Of a stretch of 64,000 nt of DNA, positions 52,901 through 62,194 are shown one piece after another. The position numbers and the translations under genes were made by a program. The notes under the pieces are model-generated. The model saw nothing but the letters and a program-made list of their open reading frames with translations. It did no database searches and was not told the origin of the DNA. Numbering within the stretch: the stretch's first letter is position 1; each line of letters opens with the position of its first letter. The stretch lies in assembly GCA_013396635.1 (NCBI GenBank), contig WBMW01000144.1:780900-844899 (forward strand), given 5' to 3'. The stretch is from Penelope pileata. Its lineage: Eukaryota > Chordata > Aves > Galliformes > Cracidae.

Positions 52901-55900
52901 TAGTTCCCATTGTCCAGTCACAGCATAATTCTGAGGGGTTGAGAAGAAGCCAAGCATTTACAGGGAGGAGGTAGTTGAAAGTCAGCTGCCTTGCTGGGGA
53001 TGGACTTACAGCAGCTGGGTTATCAAACCTAAACCAAAATGAAGGAGAAAAATGTGCTTTTAATGAAAACAAGTAATGATCTTCATTGACTTCATAACTA
53101 GAGGCTAGCAAACTGTAGATTCACAGCTAGAACTGCCAATTACAACCATGTACATAGGTTGCTCCGAAAGTAATGCCTCCTGCTTATTTCCATGCAAATT
53201 ACAACAGAAGCAACGAGCACAGTAACACTATTTGGCAGAACAAATTCTCAGCTTCAACAGTGTCACCCCCATTAGCTGGTTCGCACAGATGAGTTGATCA
53301 AGACACTCTTCATTTTGTGGTGTGATAGCTGTGCATGGCTGTCTGGAACATGGTTTGTCTTTCACGTTGCTGTTGCCACTTCTACTCAGTGCCTCACTGT
53401 GCTCACTTTCATTGTCTGGTCTTCATAGATGCTCTGGAAGCATGGATGAATGTCAACATGTACCATTTTTTCTGCATGGAGGAATTAAATTCCACACCTT
53501 TGCTTCAAGCACATTTCCATGTCAGATGCCATTTTGTCAGACTGCCCCTCTGATGCCATCTGTCACATGGCAACAAAATGTAATAGAATATTGGTGAGAA
53601 GGTTCAGCCTCTACTGTCATCCCACCAACATCTGCCTTTGACACTGTGCGCCAACATAATAGGTATTACTTTTGGAGCAACCCTCATACAACAGCCTAAT
53701 GCTCCTGCATTTGTCAAGTGGAGGACCCACACATGTTGTTGTATCTCAGTGAGGGACAGAGCCTCCTCTGAAATTCTTTAAGAAACTTGTTTGGGATATA
53801 ATCATTCTGTTTCGACACACAGTAATTCAAAACTCTCCTCCTCAGCCTGGGTTCAAATGCTCTAGTTTATGTTCTTTCAGGAAAAAACACTGCATTTTTA
53901 CATTACTCCACATTTTCACAATAAATTACAGTTCTTTAGTTCTACCAGTATTCATATACATTTGTTCTCACTGTATATGAACCTAAACATGTTTACTGCA
54001 TTGTGCACGTCTAGAATCAAAAAATTATTCATACACAGACAAGTAAAATCTTGTTACAAGTTCAAAAGTCCTCAGCCAAGGTTCATACACAGACAATGAA
54101 AAAAAAATCCATAATAAAACTTAATTTCTAGACCATTAGAGCTAACTAACAATGAAAAAGTATTTTTGAAAAATAATGCTTTTTTAGACACTTCAGGTAA
54201 CGTATCTTTGGCCATTTATTCAGATGTCATTAAGTTACATCTTATGTATCAGTATCTGTAAATAAGGGACACTTTCTTATTACCTTGTAAACACTGGAAG
54301 TTGAGACTGGATAACCTGGACTCTGACAACAACAAGAAGGAGTGTACTGAACATTAGGACTATGAGCTTCAACAGTGTTTGGAGCATGGAGAATGGAATA
54401 CTGCCCTTTCCTCGAAGAATCTGAACAGCTGTGTCCAACAGCACTGGCAAGGTATACTGCAAAGGAAAAGGTGTTTTTAATTGAGGTATTCATTAATTTA
54501 GGTAAATACAAACTACCTAATCTTTTTTAACTTGGTTTTCTGTAAATGCATGCTCTAAATACTTAATTCACCTTTGTATAGGTTTCAGATGCCCCCCACT
54601 CTAAAGTACCATTCTAATGAAAATAATTTTTTAGATATTGCCAACACTTTCATAGCAGAACTTATATGCCTGACAGATGAAAAAATATGTACCATCTACA
54701 AATAGAGAGTTCAATACATAAAGTATGACCAAGAAATAAATTTGAATTATTAGCCCTTTTGAAAACTTGTCCCATGAACAAAATATCTAGGTATCTGGGT
54801 ACAGTACAAATACTATATTCCTGATTAGCCCTGGCTTTCTATTTTATCCCTCTACTGCAATAGTCTATCTGTCCCTGACTCAAGAATGTTATGATCTTGT
54901 ACATTACGTACCCTAACTTCTTCCCAGTGTGCCGACTTCTTTGCCTGTTTCTTCACATCTTGTGCTAGGTATGACTTATTGCATCACACACACTGATTGA
55001 GTGAAATACATTCACAGGTTTTTTGAGAAGTGGTCAAACTCCTAGTTCATGCTACACCTGTGCCCTGAACAGAAGCCCTAGTTTGGAATTTTATCTATTC
55101 TACATAAACGGCTTGCACAATCTTGTTAAAACTTCAAAGAAATTGAGAATCAGATCAGAAGTTACTTTTTAAGCCACTACTTCCCTTACAGTACGAACAC
55201 ATATAGGTCATTTCCTTAGAAAACCAGTTTGAAAATTACGTGCTTGTTCACTAGACATACAAAACCAAATAACTACACATATTTCTTCAAGCACAAAGAT
55301 GTGATTGTAATTTTAGCCTTGAATATGCTGAGGCAGACAATGTTTCAGCTTTTGCTATCACAGCTTTTACAAAATAATAATGCATAATTTAAATTATTAA
55401 GGAATAGTACATTATTAAGATTTTCTTAGAGTACTTAACTATACATTTTTAAACTGCTTATGATTTGACTATTAAAAAGCCAGTAATTATTTTACTACAG
55501 GAAAAACATGTTTCTCTAAACAAAGGTAAAGTTAAAAGTTACGGACTTAGCAATGCTCAGGATGGAACCTATTAGATTAGAAATTAAAGTTATTCTTAAA
55601 GGAACAAATTTCATTGAAGCATTACTGACTCAAATAAGACTACTCCAAAACATCTTGTTATCCATAAGAAAATGATGAAGTGCATTCACAGATTCTATGT
55701 TCTCTATTTTTACTAAAGGTTTTAACACAACCAAATCTCCATCTTTATGCACCTCAAGACTTTAATCAAGACTTTTACATATTAATCTTTGCAAACCTCA
55801 ATCAACTAAAACATGAGGTTTTCATTAAGACACATTGATGATTCTTCAAGTAGATTTGGTAAGATACATGCGTGGCATGTAAAGCACAACACAGAAGGCA

Positions 55901-58900
55901 TTCCATTCCCCCTCCAACAAGCATGTATTTTAAACATTGACTCAGAAGAACATCTAAAAATTTTAACATAACTATCGAACTAGCCTGAACTGACAAAATC
56001 AGTAACAAAACATGATGTTTCTAAGTATTTAATATCTCTTTACAGAATTCCTAAGAAGAATTTGAGTTTCAACCACATCTTACCCCTTGAGCAATAAATA
56101 CTTCATAGACACAGCATATTCCCACCACTGTTATTCCTTGTTCTTTACACAGCGTTGCAACAGCTACCAGAAACACAGTCAATGCAATTGGAGTCCACAC
56201 TGCAAATCAAGGAGACACTATTGAAAATGTTTCATTTTACAACATAAAAACTTTATGAAGTTAACCTGAGAGTTGAAGACTCTTTACTTCTGAAGATACT
56301 CTAAAGAACTTTTTCAATGCGCCATTTAAACACATTCTATAAACTCCCGCAATGTGCCATCTGTTACTAAAGGCAAAATTCTCAGTCTTACTCTACAGAA
56401 AAAAATTTAAAAGTTATCAGTTTTAAAACTGCTTCCCTTAAATTGAAAGAACTAACTGTAAGGCAAAGGCTAGACCTTTCGATAAGGAAAAAAAACAAAA
56501 AACAAACAAACAAAAAAAAACTTTCCTAACTCTTTTTAATACCTTTCCAAATGTATGTTTTGAAGGCAGTCATAAATTTTCACAAGGTCAGACTGACTTT
56601 GGAAAAGAGATAAGCCTCCTACATCTCTACTGAAACTCTGCAGCCTACTTGGGGGCACCTGAGGCATCTCAGAATGCTTCCACTTGCATTAACAGTAGTT
56701 AGTGCAAGAATCTCCCGTCATTAGAGAACTCTAGGTTTAACAAAACAACTGAAAAACTGCTTTAGTATTGAAGAAAATAAAACACAATTTTTGATTAAAA
56801 GTACTGCTACAGGGCCATTTTGGGGCGGATGCTTTATTTTTTTTGTAAAAATTCGCTGAATAACCAGTATATCTACATTGCCGTTTCAAGACCTCTATTA
56901 TCACTAATACAGAAATTAAGTTACGTGTATTTGTAAGTCATTTACCTATGGTATTATCTGGCCCTTTAGATTTAGTATATGACAAAAAAGCAGCTAGAAA
57001 AAAGATAGACGATAAAAGCTCTGCTCTGCCCACAACTCCAGTTACCTAAAAGAAAAAGAAGAGAAAAACAATATTAGTCCTCTAGTGACTATTCTAGGAT
57101 TAGATTAGTGCATGACCAATATGCTATCAGGATATGGATAAACACTATCTGTAAACTAGCAGAAAAGGCAAAGAAGAGTATGACTGCTTTCAGTTCAAAC
57201 ACTGCTGAAATTGAGAACACTATGATATAGGTGAATGATGGCCACCTGATGTGCTCATAAGTGCCACCATCAATGAGGTGGCTAAGAAATGTTGTATTCT
57301 TTTATCTTTGGTAATACCAGCCACGAATAGCACGTGAGGTACAATTTGGGAAGAATAATGACTGCTTTCTTAGCAATACTTAAAAATAAACTAGTTTTCA
57401 TAAATAAAAACTGTAAGTGAACATAACAAGGTCTGTCTTACACATCCTGCAAATAGTGGCATACAGAAACTATGATTGTTACATTTGATCATGCTTTTTA
57501 ATTAGACTGAACAGGGCTAAATCTGAAAGAAGTGCTCACTTGACTGGTGCTATGGCAGCTCTAATCTGAGCAGTCAAAATTTATCAATGTACTGATAGCA
57601 ACCTCAGAGCAGTGGAGTTAAAGGATGGCTCAGGCTTTACTACAGGTTTGGACCACAGTACCATTTAGGATTGCTTTTCTTCCTAGTTTACCCTCTCCTG
57701 TAATGTCTCCGATTATATCTTTCTTTTGCTTTCTTTCTTTCTTTTTTTTTTTTTTTTTTTTTTTGAGTAAATTGGTTGAAGTGGAATACTATGCCAAGGT
57801 AGACAGTCAAATTTGGCAAAGAAAACCTCACAGCTCACTGTGTAACTATGATGATGCTCAAATGTGACTCTCAGCCACCCAGACTGAGCTTGAAATTTTT
57901 ATGGCTAGGCGCATTTTTGGTCAAGCATGATTGATCCAACATAGCATAAAGAAAAAGTAATTCACTATCCAAGGTCATAGTGTTAAAAAAAACAAGCAGA
58001 CAAATCTGAATTTGAAATCACTCTCTGCTATTTCTATTGACAGTACAGTTTGCCAAGTTTAAATTTACCAAAGAACTCACTGAAACATGCAAAGCCACAA
58101 AGCATATTTCAAAATTGATGTGGTATCAACAATTGTGTGGACACTCTGAGTGCTATAAAGGTGTTTGTTGTCTTGTCTCAGATGTTTCAAAGATTCCTGG
58201 TCTATACCACAAAATTATCCAGCATTAAGGCAGGTAATTAAGGAGAATTTAGATCTGTTGAAAGAGATCATAGGCAAAGCAAGTGTGTTGGTGTGCCTTC
58301 AGAGTGCCCAGCCAACGAAAGAGAGACTATTTCTAGATACAAAGGCGACCAAGGAAGATTCCAGCATTTACAAGGTTACTTGACATCCCACGAGCTCAAT
58401 GGGTGGTCAGCAAGCCTCTGGCCAAAATGGTAGCAAACTAAGTAGAATGACTTAACTGGAATTTGAGAGACAAGGACAAATGAGACTGATGCTGTTTTTC
58501 AACCAGTTTCCTCAAAAATGTTTCTCAGAAAATGATCTATTACCTTCTCAACAGCCCAGTTTTGCTCTGAAGTCAAGCAGAAAATTTTTCCTCTATCCTG
58601 CTCTGTTGGTTTTTCCAGGATAAATTCATTTATCAGACAGGTAAAGGTTTGAAATTTGCATACATCTCCTATTTCCAACTCTTGTGCAAATTAATAAGTA
58701 GGAAACTAATTGGAAGGAATTCATGGCAGATACATTTCAAATATCAAAAGAAACAAGAGGTACAGTCAAATGATAACCAGACTAGGAATGTGACCTGTTC
58801 TGGAGTTCTTAGTAAAGTCTGACTCAGTTAGTTGGCAACCAAGTCCAAGATTATAAAATACAGTTCATTATTACATCATTTCTTTATGCACATGCACAAA

Positions 58901-61900
58901 TTACAGCTTCTAAATATAAGAACCCTTCCTTGTTTACATGGAAAATTCCATGTAATGTGCAAACACTTGAACGGATAAAATATTCAACATCTCAAAATCA
59001 GAAGACTTAAACGGAAGAGGAAGAAATTATTTTTCTATTGAGTATCTCCATACAACAGCAGGCGAATTCAATTACAAGTGCACTTAAATCTCAAGAGTAT
59101 AAAAAGGTTTTAAGTACAAAAATTCTAGTACTTGCATGGCCTTAAAGTGCCCTCATGTGGCTAACACCAAGGACTGCACACATCACTAAATTATTTTGAT
59201 TCACAACTGTACATAACTTTGTAGTACATTGCCTTACAGAATAAGTTTTCATTGTTTTATAGGATTTGTACACCTTTTCGGTAATTCTATTGCACAGTAT
59301 TAAAAGCAGTTAACTGTCCTACCATTATCTAATAAAGAACAGTTTAAGCAAGGTAAAGAGTAATGGATTAATAGAATTGCAGAATGAGAGAAGTGATAAA
59401 TTTATTACTCAGTAATCTACATCACTAGCCACTTGCTAATGCTCCTCTAAAGATGCTATCACATTTGCTACAAATATGCAAAGCCAAACTTTGAAACTTA
59501 AAGCAAGGTTTTTGGTTGTTATTTTTTTTTATTTTTAAAAGAAACAGAAAAGCAAGTGAAATGAGCAAATTATTTAACCAGTACTTTCCTGAAGATTTTA
59601 CAGACTTCCTGCTTTCAAGCACAAAAACATGCAAAATTTTTTAGGGACTTAACTTTTGCTATTTTAAACATGCCAACATCTTCTTACAAAAAGGACATGA
59701 TAGCAGCTCAGATAGCAGCCAATTTTAAACCCCATGAACTTAATTCCTGTGAAGATTCACTTGAAATATGTAGATGCAGGCTTCTGAATTGCAACTGAGA
59801 AGGATTTCTGACTTAACAAGAAACAGTGATTAGAACTCTGGTCTAACACCTCCAAAAAATCAAAAGGTTAAAATATTTTCAATTTTCTGAAAATTACTTT
59901 AAGAGTTTGGGAACTGGCTTTGCAACCTATTACAGTGAAGCGAAATTCAGGTAAGCCAACCTACATGATACGGAAGTAACAGCAAAGAATTCTACACATC
60001 TGCTTTATCACTGTTTCTGCTGGAAACTTAATGAATCACAAGACAATTTACTTCAAAACATTGCAAAAGAAGTCTGGTTAAACATTTACAAGCATATAAT
60101 CAGGCAGTTTGTATAAATAATGCCTTTCATAGCAGTGAAAAACTCCCTTAGAATCAATGGAAAGGTAAATATGAGAGGCATAAGTATTCTTTCTGATATT
60201 GGTTCAAATAAAGACACAAGTTAAATGTAGCATAGCAGTAACAATGCTACAAAGAGCCTTGCTGGAATATATCGACATAAAAAAAGGTGAACAGAACAGG
60301 CTCTGTGATTAGCTAGAAGAAACTGCTTAGCAAATGAATTGAACTCATGAAAACAAATTGAGAGGTATTCACAGTACTTGGAAAATGGTAGATGAAGCAT
60401 CATAGAACACGAATGTCTATGCGAGCTAAAGCAGCCATCATCATCGAAGTGAAATGCTCACAGAAGAGACTCAAGTTATTTAATAGCCAGACGAACATTT
60501 CTCAGTAGCTGCATGGAATATATTGAACAATTCTGAGCATTAAAGTTGATCACCACCACCACTTAATGCAAATGGCAGAGTAAACAGTACACGGGGGAAA
60601 AAAAAAAAACACACACACCTTTTGGAGTTACAATATATAACCAGATACACAAAATGTGACATCTTAGCTTAAAAAAATACACTTGGAAAAAATTAAGTAC
60701 ATCACAACTTTACCTACCGCTTCAGTATGTATTGGGTGCACTGCAAAGAGCACGGATGCAACTATGCTGCTCCTGTTGTCCAGAAAAAGCTTACAGACCT
60801 TGAGGAAGACTACACAAACCACCCCATGAAAGATGAGATTTAGGAAGTGGTAAGAAACTGCATTTAACTCACTGAACATGTAGTTTAAGCGAAATGTGAG
60901 AACTGTGAGAGGACGGTAAGATTTATGACTCCGTTCCTGAAAATAAATGAATGAATAAATCAGTCACCAACATCTTATAATGGTACTTTTACTCCAAAAT
61001 ATCTTTCTAAAAATCTGTGCCCTCAAGATATCCTCCCACTACTCTCAGACATCTACCTTCAAAATAAAGACCTGAAAATTAGTAATACTAACAATAAAAT
61101 CTAGTGAATTAAAAAGAACACTAAATTTAAAATTAAAAAAAAAATTAAAAAAAATTAAAAATATTATTTGAAATTTTATTGGATGGAGTTTAGGAACTCA
61201 TGAACTCCGGCTGACTACAGGACTACATAGCATCAGAAAAAGTTTGGAGGCTTTCCTTAAACAGAAATTATTTATCAAAGTCTATTTGTAGAGCTAGCAA
61301 TTAATATTTCACAATAAACTAACTGTATATAACAGACGAGAAAAAGTGAAGACTACAAGGTGGAATGCTTTGATAGGCCAAACACCTATGATAGTTTTTT
61401 TTCCATTTGTTCATCAATGGCACCACATGTCACTTTCTAAACTTTACGTAAACCAAAGGGTTTACCTAGCTACTGCTACTTAATGACGTTTATCAACAAC
61501 ATTGATGCCAACGCAGCATTTCAAATAAAAATGTAGTGACTCAACATAGGCTGCAAAACAAAAACTCCAAATTCATATAAAGATACTCAAATGACATTAA
61601 TAGATTCCATCTCTGTTCTCCAACTACTAGATTTGTTAAGTGTTACCTTTCCTTCCAGACTGACATCAGAAATAAATATTATTGCATGTCAATGTATAGC
61701 ATTTATGAGGGGAGACAGGAAAATTGTCAGATTTGTCCAATTTCTGTAATGGAATTAGGTAACACAGAATCTTGAAGCATTTTCCTACCAGCTCTTTTAC
61801 TGAACAAAGGAAAAGAACACAAGCAACATGTGTTCCTGACCTGATAGTTCAAAATACTAACATCAGCAAATCCCACCAAATGGTTTTGTTAAAATCACAA

Positions 61901-62194
61901 TAGGGATAAAAAGCATAAAAACTGCCTGTAATATTTTTTTTTTCCCATTTCTTCAAAGCGTTCCACAGACAGTTTACCTCAGACATTGGAGTCCCCCAGA
62001 AGTCATTCTGAAACAGATTTTTTAATGGAGTAGAAGGATGCAGATCTTTGTTATCCAAAATTGCTGAAACATCATCAAAAACAAAGCCACAGAAGAGACT
62101 GTTCCAGTAGCAGGCTGCCACCACACCAACTATTAGTGCCACTTCCTTCAAGCTTATATCAGCCATCTTCTCTAAGATCTCTCATGGACAAAAG
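37176..62194 (-). CDS. TMTC3: TMTC3, protein O-mannosyltransferase (whole gene, 13 coding exons)
   Basis: TMTC3 is an ER-membrane transferase of the TMTC1-4 family, which adds O-mannose to cadherin and protocadherin ectodomains (family knowledge). Coding exons on the minus strand are 62166-61978, 60936-60718, 57045-56946, 56199-56084, 54456-54284, 53028-52776, 47239-47091, 43627-43507, 41718-41607 (second copy 42849-42738), 41377-41274, 40600-40431, 39604-39378 and 37978-37176. Every junction is AG/GT and the phases match, giving 2736 nt, or 911 residues plus stop; mammalian TMTC3 is about 915. Residues 1-440 are hydrophobic with several membrane spans and an FDD motif at 30-32. The TMTC central domain (DUF1736) lies around 267-335, TPR repeats run from about 443 to 800, and a Lys/Glu-rich tail ends ERILNGE. 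The motifs and order match TMTC3 rather than TMTC1, 2 or 4, recognised from memory. No stop or frameshift was seen. Confidence 0.95.
37979..39377 (-). other. TMTC3 intron between coding exons 12 and 13
   Basis: The intron starts GTATGT and ends CATTTAG. It holds a poly-T tract near 39077-39094. No other feature was seen. Confidence 0.85.
39378..39604 (-). CDS. TMTC3: TMTC3 coding exon 12 (two TPRs)
   Basis: The exon is 227 nt. It completes R569 and encodes residues 570-644 plus one base of G645. It starts GELLLKMNKPLKAKEAYLRA and carries two canonical TPR signatures, including ADLWYNLAIVYIELKDPTEA and ALELNPAHKLALFNSA. Acceptor TCAACAG and donor GTATGT bound it. Confidence 0.95.
39605..40430 (-). 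other. TMTC3 intron between coding exons 11 and 12
   Basis: The intron starts GTATCT and ends CAACAG. It carries a small hairpin (40081-40108). Confidence 0.85.
40081..40108. repeat. hairpin-forming inverted repeat in a TMTC3 intron
   Basis: Arms of 13 bp (AATTGTGGAGTTT and its complement) flank two bases, next to a TA-rich stretch. The transcript could fold into a short tight stem. Confidence 0.85.
40431..40600 (-). CDS. TMTC3: TMTC3 coding exon 11 (TPR)
   Basis: The exon is 170 nt, encoding residues 513-568 plus two bases of R569. It starts IIPGKKYAARVAPNHLNVY and contains a TPR unit with [20 protein letters not shown]. Acceptor TTGATAG and donor GTATCT bound it. The frame from the preceding exon is preserved. 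Confidence 0.93.
40968..41099. repeat. 132-bp block repeated at 42237-42368
   Basis: The sequence is identical to 42237-42368. It includes a GGAA-rich tract at about 40981-41018 and ends at a single N (41100). It looks like the end of one contig overlapping another that was not merged. Confidence 0.93.
41100..41100. other. single-N contig join
   Basis: Other lone N bases lie at 8893, 42236, 42594 and 43702. Those at 41100, 42236 and 42594 coincide with the edges of the duplicated blocks. Confidence 0.9.
41274..41377 (-). CDS. TMTC3: TMTC3 coding exon 10 (TPR)
   Basis: The exon is 104 nt. It completes D478 and encodes residues 479-512. The sequence runs from DIGAHMNVGRTYKNLNKTKE to KSLMPQ, a TPR unit. 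The acceptor ends TTTATGAAG and the donor is GTAATT. The open frame also runs upstream into intron sequence, but the splice phase and family match fix the start at 41377. Confidence 0.93.
41607..41718 (-). CDS. TMTC3: TMTC3 coding exon 9, copy A (first TPR)
   Basis: The exon is 112 nt, encoding residues 441-477 plus one base of D478. It starts [20 protein letters not shown]; the W-NN-G-AL pattern is a typical TPR helix A. Acceptor TTTTTAG and donor GTAAAA bound it. An identical copy lies 1131 bp to the right. One copy is needed to link exon 8 (phase 0 end) to exon 10 (needs one base); two in series would break the frame. Confidence 0.92.
41790..41832 (-). mobile_element. short CR1 3' remnant
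   Basis: GCATAGAATCATGAAGGGTG followed by a CTAGTTCAACACC segment is the reverse complement of a CR1 3' end. It is repeated at 42921-42963 in the duplicated block. Confidence 0.75.
42369..42593. other. sequence unique to a small contig between two Ns
   Basis: This is the only non-repeated part of the 357-bp piece between the Ns at 42236 and 42594. Because its left part equals 40968-41099, it probably belongs right after 41099, inside the intron between coding exons 10 and 11. Confidence 0.65.
42738..42849 (-). CDS. TMTC3: TMTC3 coding exon 9, copy B (probable assembly duplicate)
   Basis: This is base-for-base identical to the exon at 41607-41718 and shares its splice sites. It lies in a 772-bp repeat (42595-43366 against 41464-42235) that starts at a single N. 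Its length of 112 nt is not a multiple of three, so including both copies would frameshift the protein. It is probably the same exon represented twice by overlapping unmerged contigs or haplotypes. A real tandem duplication with only one copy spliced in is the less likely alternative. Confidence 0.85.
42921..42963 (-). mobile_element. short CR1 3' remnant (duplicate copy)
   Basis: This is identical to 41790-41832, carried in the duplicated block. Confidence 0.75.
43507..43627 (-). CDS. TMTC3: TMTC3 coding exon 8
   Basis: The exon is 121 nt. It completes S400 and encodes residues 401-440, starting VLRKISWVCLAVVLFTHALK and ending with the NWDWESEYTLFMSALK region that leads from the last membrane helix into the TPR domain. 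The acceptor is CTGTTTAATAG, directly behind a run of about 38 T in transcript sense. The donor is GTACTG. Confidence 0.94.
43639..43676. repeat. poly-A tract (poly-T in transcript sense) at an acceptor
   Basis: About 38 consecutive A lie within 12 bp of the TMTC3 coding exon 8 acceptor. It acts as an extended polypyrimidine tract on the minus strand and is likely length-variable or misassembled. Confidence 0.9.
46001..46535 (+). mobile_element. ERVL-like LTR, antisense in TMTC3 intron
   Basis: The sequence includes GACCAAACTGACCCAAACTG, a CATACCATATAACATCATG segment, TCTCAGCCCACGAGTTCTAT, a CCCCATCCCACTTGG segment and a final AAACCACAACA. I recognise this layout as the avian ERVL-type LTR. 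It lies on the plus strand, opposite to TMTC3. No target duplication was confirmed at the edges, so they are approximate, and no internal viral genes are attached. Confidence 0.8.
47091..47239 (-). CDS. TMTC3: TMTC3 coding exon 7
   Basis: The exon is 149 nt, encoding residues 351-399 plus two bases of S400. The sequence includes LPFIPASNLFFPVGF and [20 protein letters not shown], strongly conserved membrane-domain motifs across the TMTC family. Acceptor TTTTCTAG and donor GTATGG bound it. The ERVL-like LTR lies in the intron that follows. Confidence 0.95.
47240..52775 (-). other. TMTC3 intron between coding exons 6 and 7
   Basis: This is the longest intron inside the coding part (5.5 kb). 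It contains a poly-A tract at about 48690-48709 and otherwise unique AT-rich sequence. Open frames near 50265-50575 overlap on both strands and resemble nothing I know. Confidence 0.85.
52776..53028 (-). CDS. TMTC3: TMTC3 coding exon 6 (DUF1736 core)
   Basis: The exon is 253 nt. It completes R266 and encodes residues 267-350. It contains FDNPAAVSP, the LTFNYLLPVNAWLLL stretch and CCDWTMGTIPL, which form the conserved TMTC central domain (DUF1736), followed by a membrane helix (TLTFFCFLGSLIVFSV). Acceptor GGTTTAG and donor GTATGA bound it, and it ends TVLM in phase 0. The mariner-like element lies 122 nt upstream of this exon in transcript direction. Confidence 0.95.
53151..53688. mobile_element. 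mariner-like element (Galluhop type), internally deleted
   Basis: The left end (GGTTGCTCCGAAAGTAATGC) and right end (reverse complement GGTTGCTCCAAAAGTAATAC) form inverted repeats of about 25 bp with two internal mismatches, and TA dinucleotides bound both sides, as expected for Tc1/mariner insertions. The termini match the chicken Galluhop family as I remember it. At 538 bp it is too short to encode a full transposase (about 1 kb), and the open frames inside do not look like one. It lies in the intron before coding exon 6. Confidence 0.85.
54284..54456 (-). CDS. TMTC3: TMTC3 coding exon 5
   Basis: The exon is 173 nt, encoding residues 209-265 plus two bases of R266. It starts YTLPVLLDTAVQILRGKG after acceptor TTTGCAG; the donor is GTAATA. 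It carries the membrane helix LLKLIVLMFSTLLLVVVRV. The end of the exon (QLPVFT) joins FDNPAA in the next exon. Confidence 0.94.
54457..56083 (-). other. TMTC3 intron between coding exons 4 and 5
   Basis: This is AT-rich sequence without recognisable features. Confidence 0.85.
56084..56199 (-). CDS. TMTC3: TMTC3 coding exon 4
   Basis: The exon is 116 nt. It completes codon 170 (V) and encodes residues 171-208. Acceptor TTTGCAG is followed by TGTGGACTCC, and donor GTAAGA follows CAAGGG. Two hydrophobic segments flank the polar CKEQG loop: IALTVFLVAVATL and ITVVGICCVYEVFI. TLCKEQG is a conserved feature of TMTC proteins. Confidence 0.93.
56200..56945 (-). other. TMTC3 intron between coding exons 3 and 4
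   Basis: The intron contains an A/C-rich low-complexity run near 56487-56520. Nothing else was seen. Confidence 0.85.
56946..57045 (-). CDS. TMTC3: TMTC3 coding exon 3
   Basis: The exon is 100 nt, encoding residues 137-169 plus one base of codon 170. It starts VTGVVGRAELLSS directly after acceptor TTTTAG, and its donor is GTAAAT. It includes the hydrophobic stretch SSIFFLAAFLSYT, part of the membrane domain. VVGRAELL directly continues the HPIHTEA of the previous exon, as in known TMTC3. Confidence 0.93.
57046..60717 (-). other. TMTC3 intron between coding exons 2 and 3
   Basis: The 3.7-kb intron has a poly-T tract at about 57740-57764 and an A-run followed by CA repeats near 60598-60619. 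The segment 57600-58450 is somewhat more GC-rich and has short open frames on the plus strand, but I recognise no repeat family or gene in it. Confidence 0.8.
60718..60936 (-). CDS. TMTC3: TMTC3 coding exon 2
   Basis: The exon encodes residues 64-136 (219 nt, phase 0 to 0), starting ERSHKSYRPLT after acceptor TTTTCAG. It contains a hydrophobic helix around residues 92-112 (FLNLIFHGVVCVVFLKV) and the conserved HPIHTEA stretch at its end. The donor that keeps frame is GCG followed by GTAGGT. A better-looking GTAAAG donor sits 4 nt further on and would shift the frame. The next exon starts with the V codon in phase 0, which decides for the first donor. Confidence 0.94.
60937..61977 (-). other. 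TMTC3 intron between coding exons 1 and 2
   Basis: The intron starts GTAAAC and ends TTTTCAG. It holds an AAAATTAAA-type low-complexity run near 61130-61165. Confidence 0.88.
61978..62194 (-). CDS. TMTC3: TMTC3 coding exon 1 (start codon, first membrane span)
   Basis: The ATG is at 62166-62164, followed by residues 1-63, beginning MADISLKEVALIVGVVAACY. The first membrane helix covers about residues 9-29, and the FDD motif (30-32) then begins the first luminal loop; in GT-C glycosyltransferases this loop carries the catalytic acidic pair (family knowledge). The exon ends ATG TCT GAG before GTAAAC, in phase 0. The acceptor TTTCAG lies just right of 62194, leaving 28 nt of 5' UTR in this exon, so a separate upstream non-coding exon is implied. 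The start has a strong context (A at -3, G at +4). Reading past the donor continues open in the intron, which is retained-intron noise. Confidence 0.95.
62159..62185 (-). promoter_or_regulatory. short uORF overlapping the TMTC3 start codon
   Basis: An upstream ATG at 62185-62183 opens an eight-codon reading frame whose TGA stop (62161-62159) lies inside codons 2-3 of TMTC3, in another frame. Its context is weak (T at -3), while the main ATG is strong, so leaky scanning would allow TMTC3 translation. The call depends on the acceptor at 62195-62196 being the one used. Confidence 0.5.

Noticed and set aside
53322..53597. 91-codon open frame on the plus strand inside the mariner-like element
   Set aside because: No transposase motif was visible; the element is internally deleted.
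54027..54097. Direct repeat TTCATACACAGACAA at two nearby positions
   Set aside because: It is short and does not flank a recognisable insertion.
61849..62166. Open frame of 105 codons starting at the TMTC3 ATG and continuing past the exon
   Set aside because: The exon ends at residue 63 with a GT donor; the rest is intron sequence read through.
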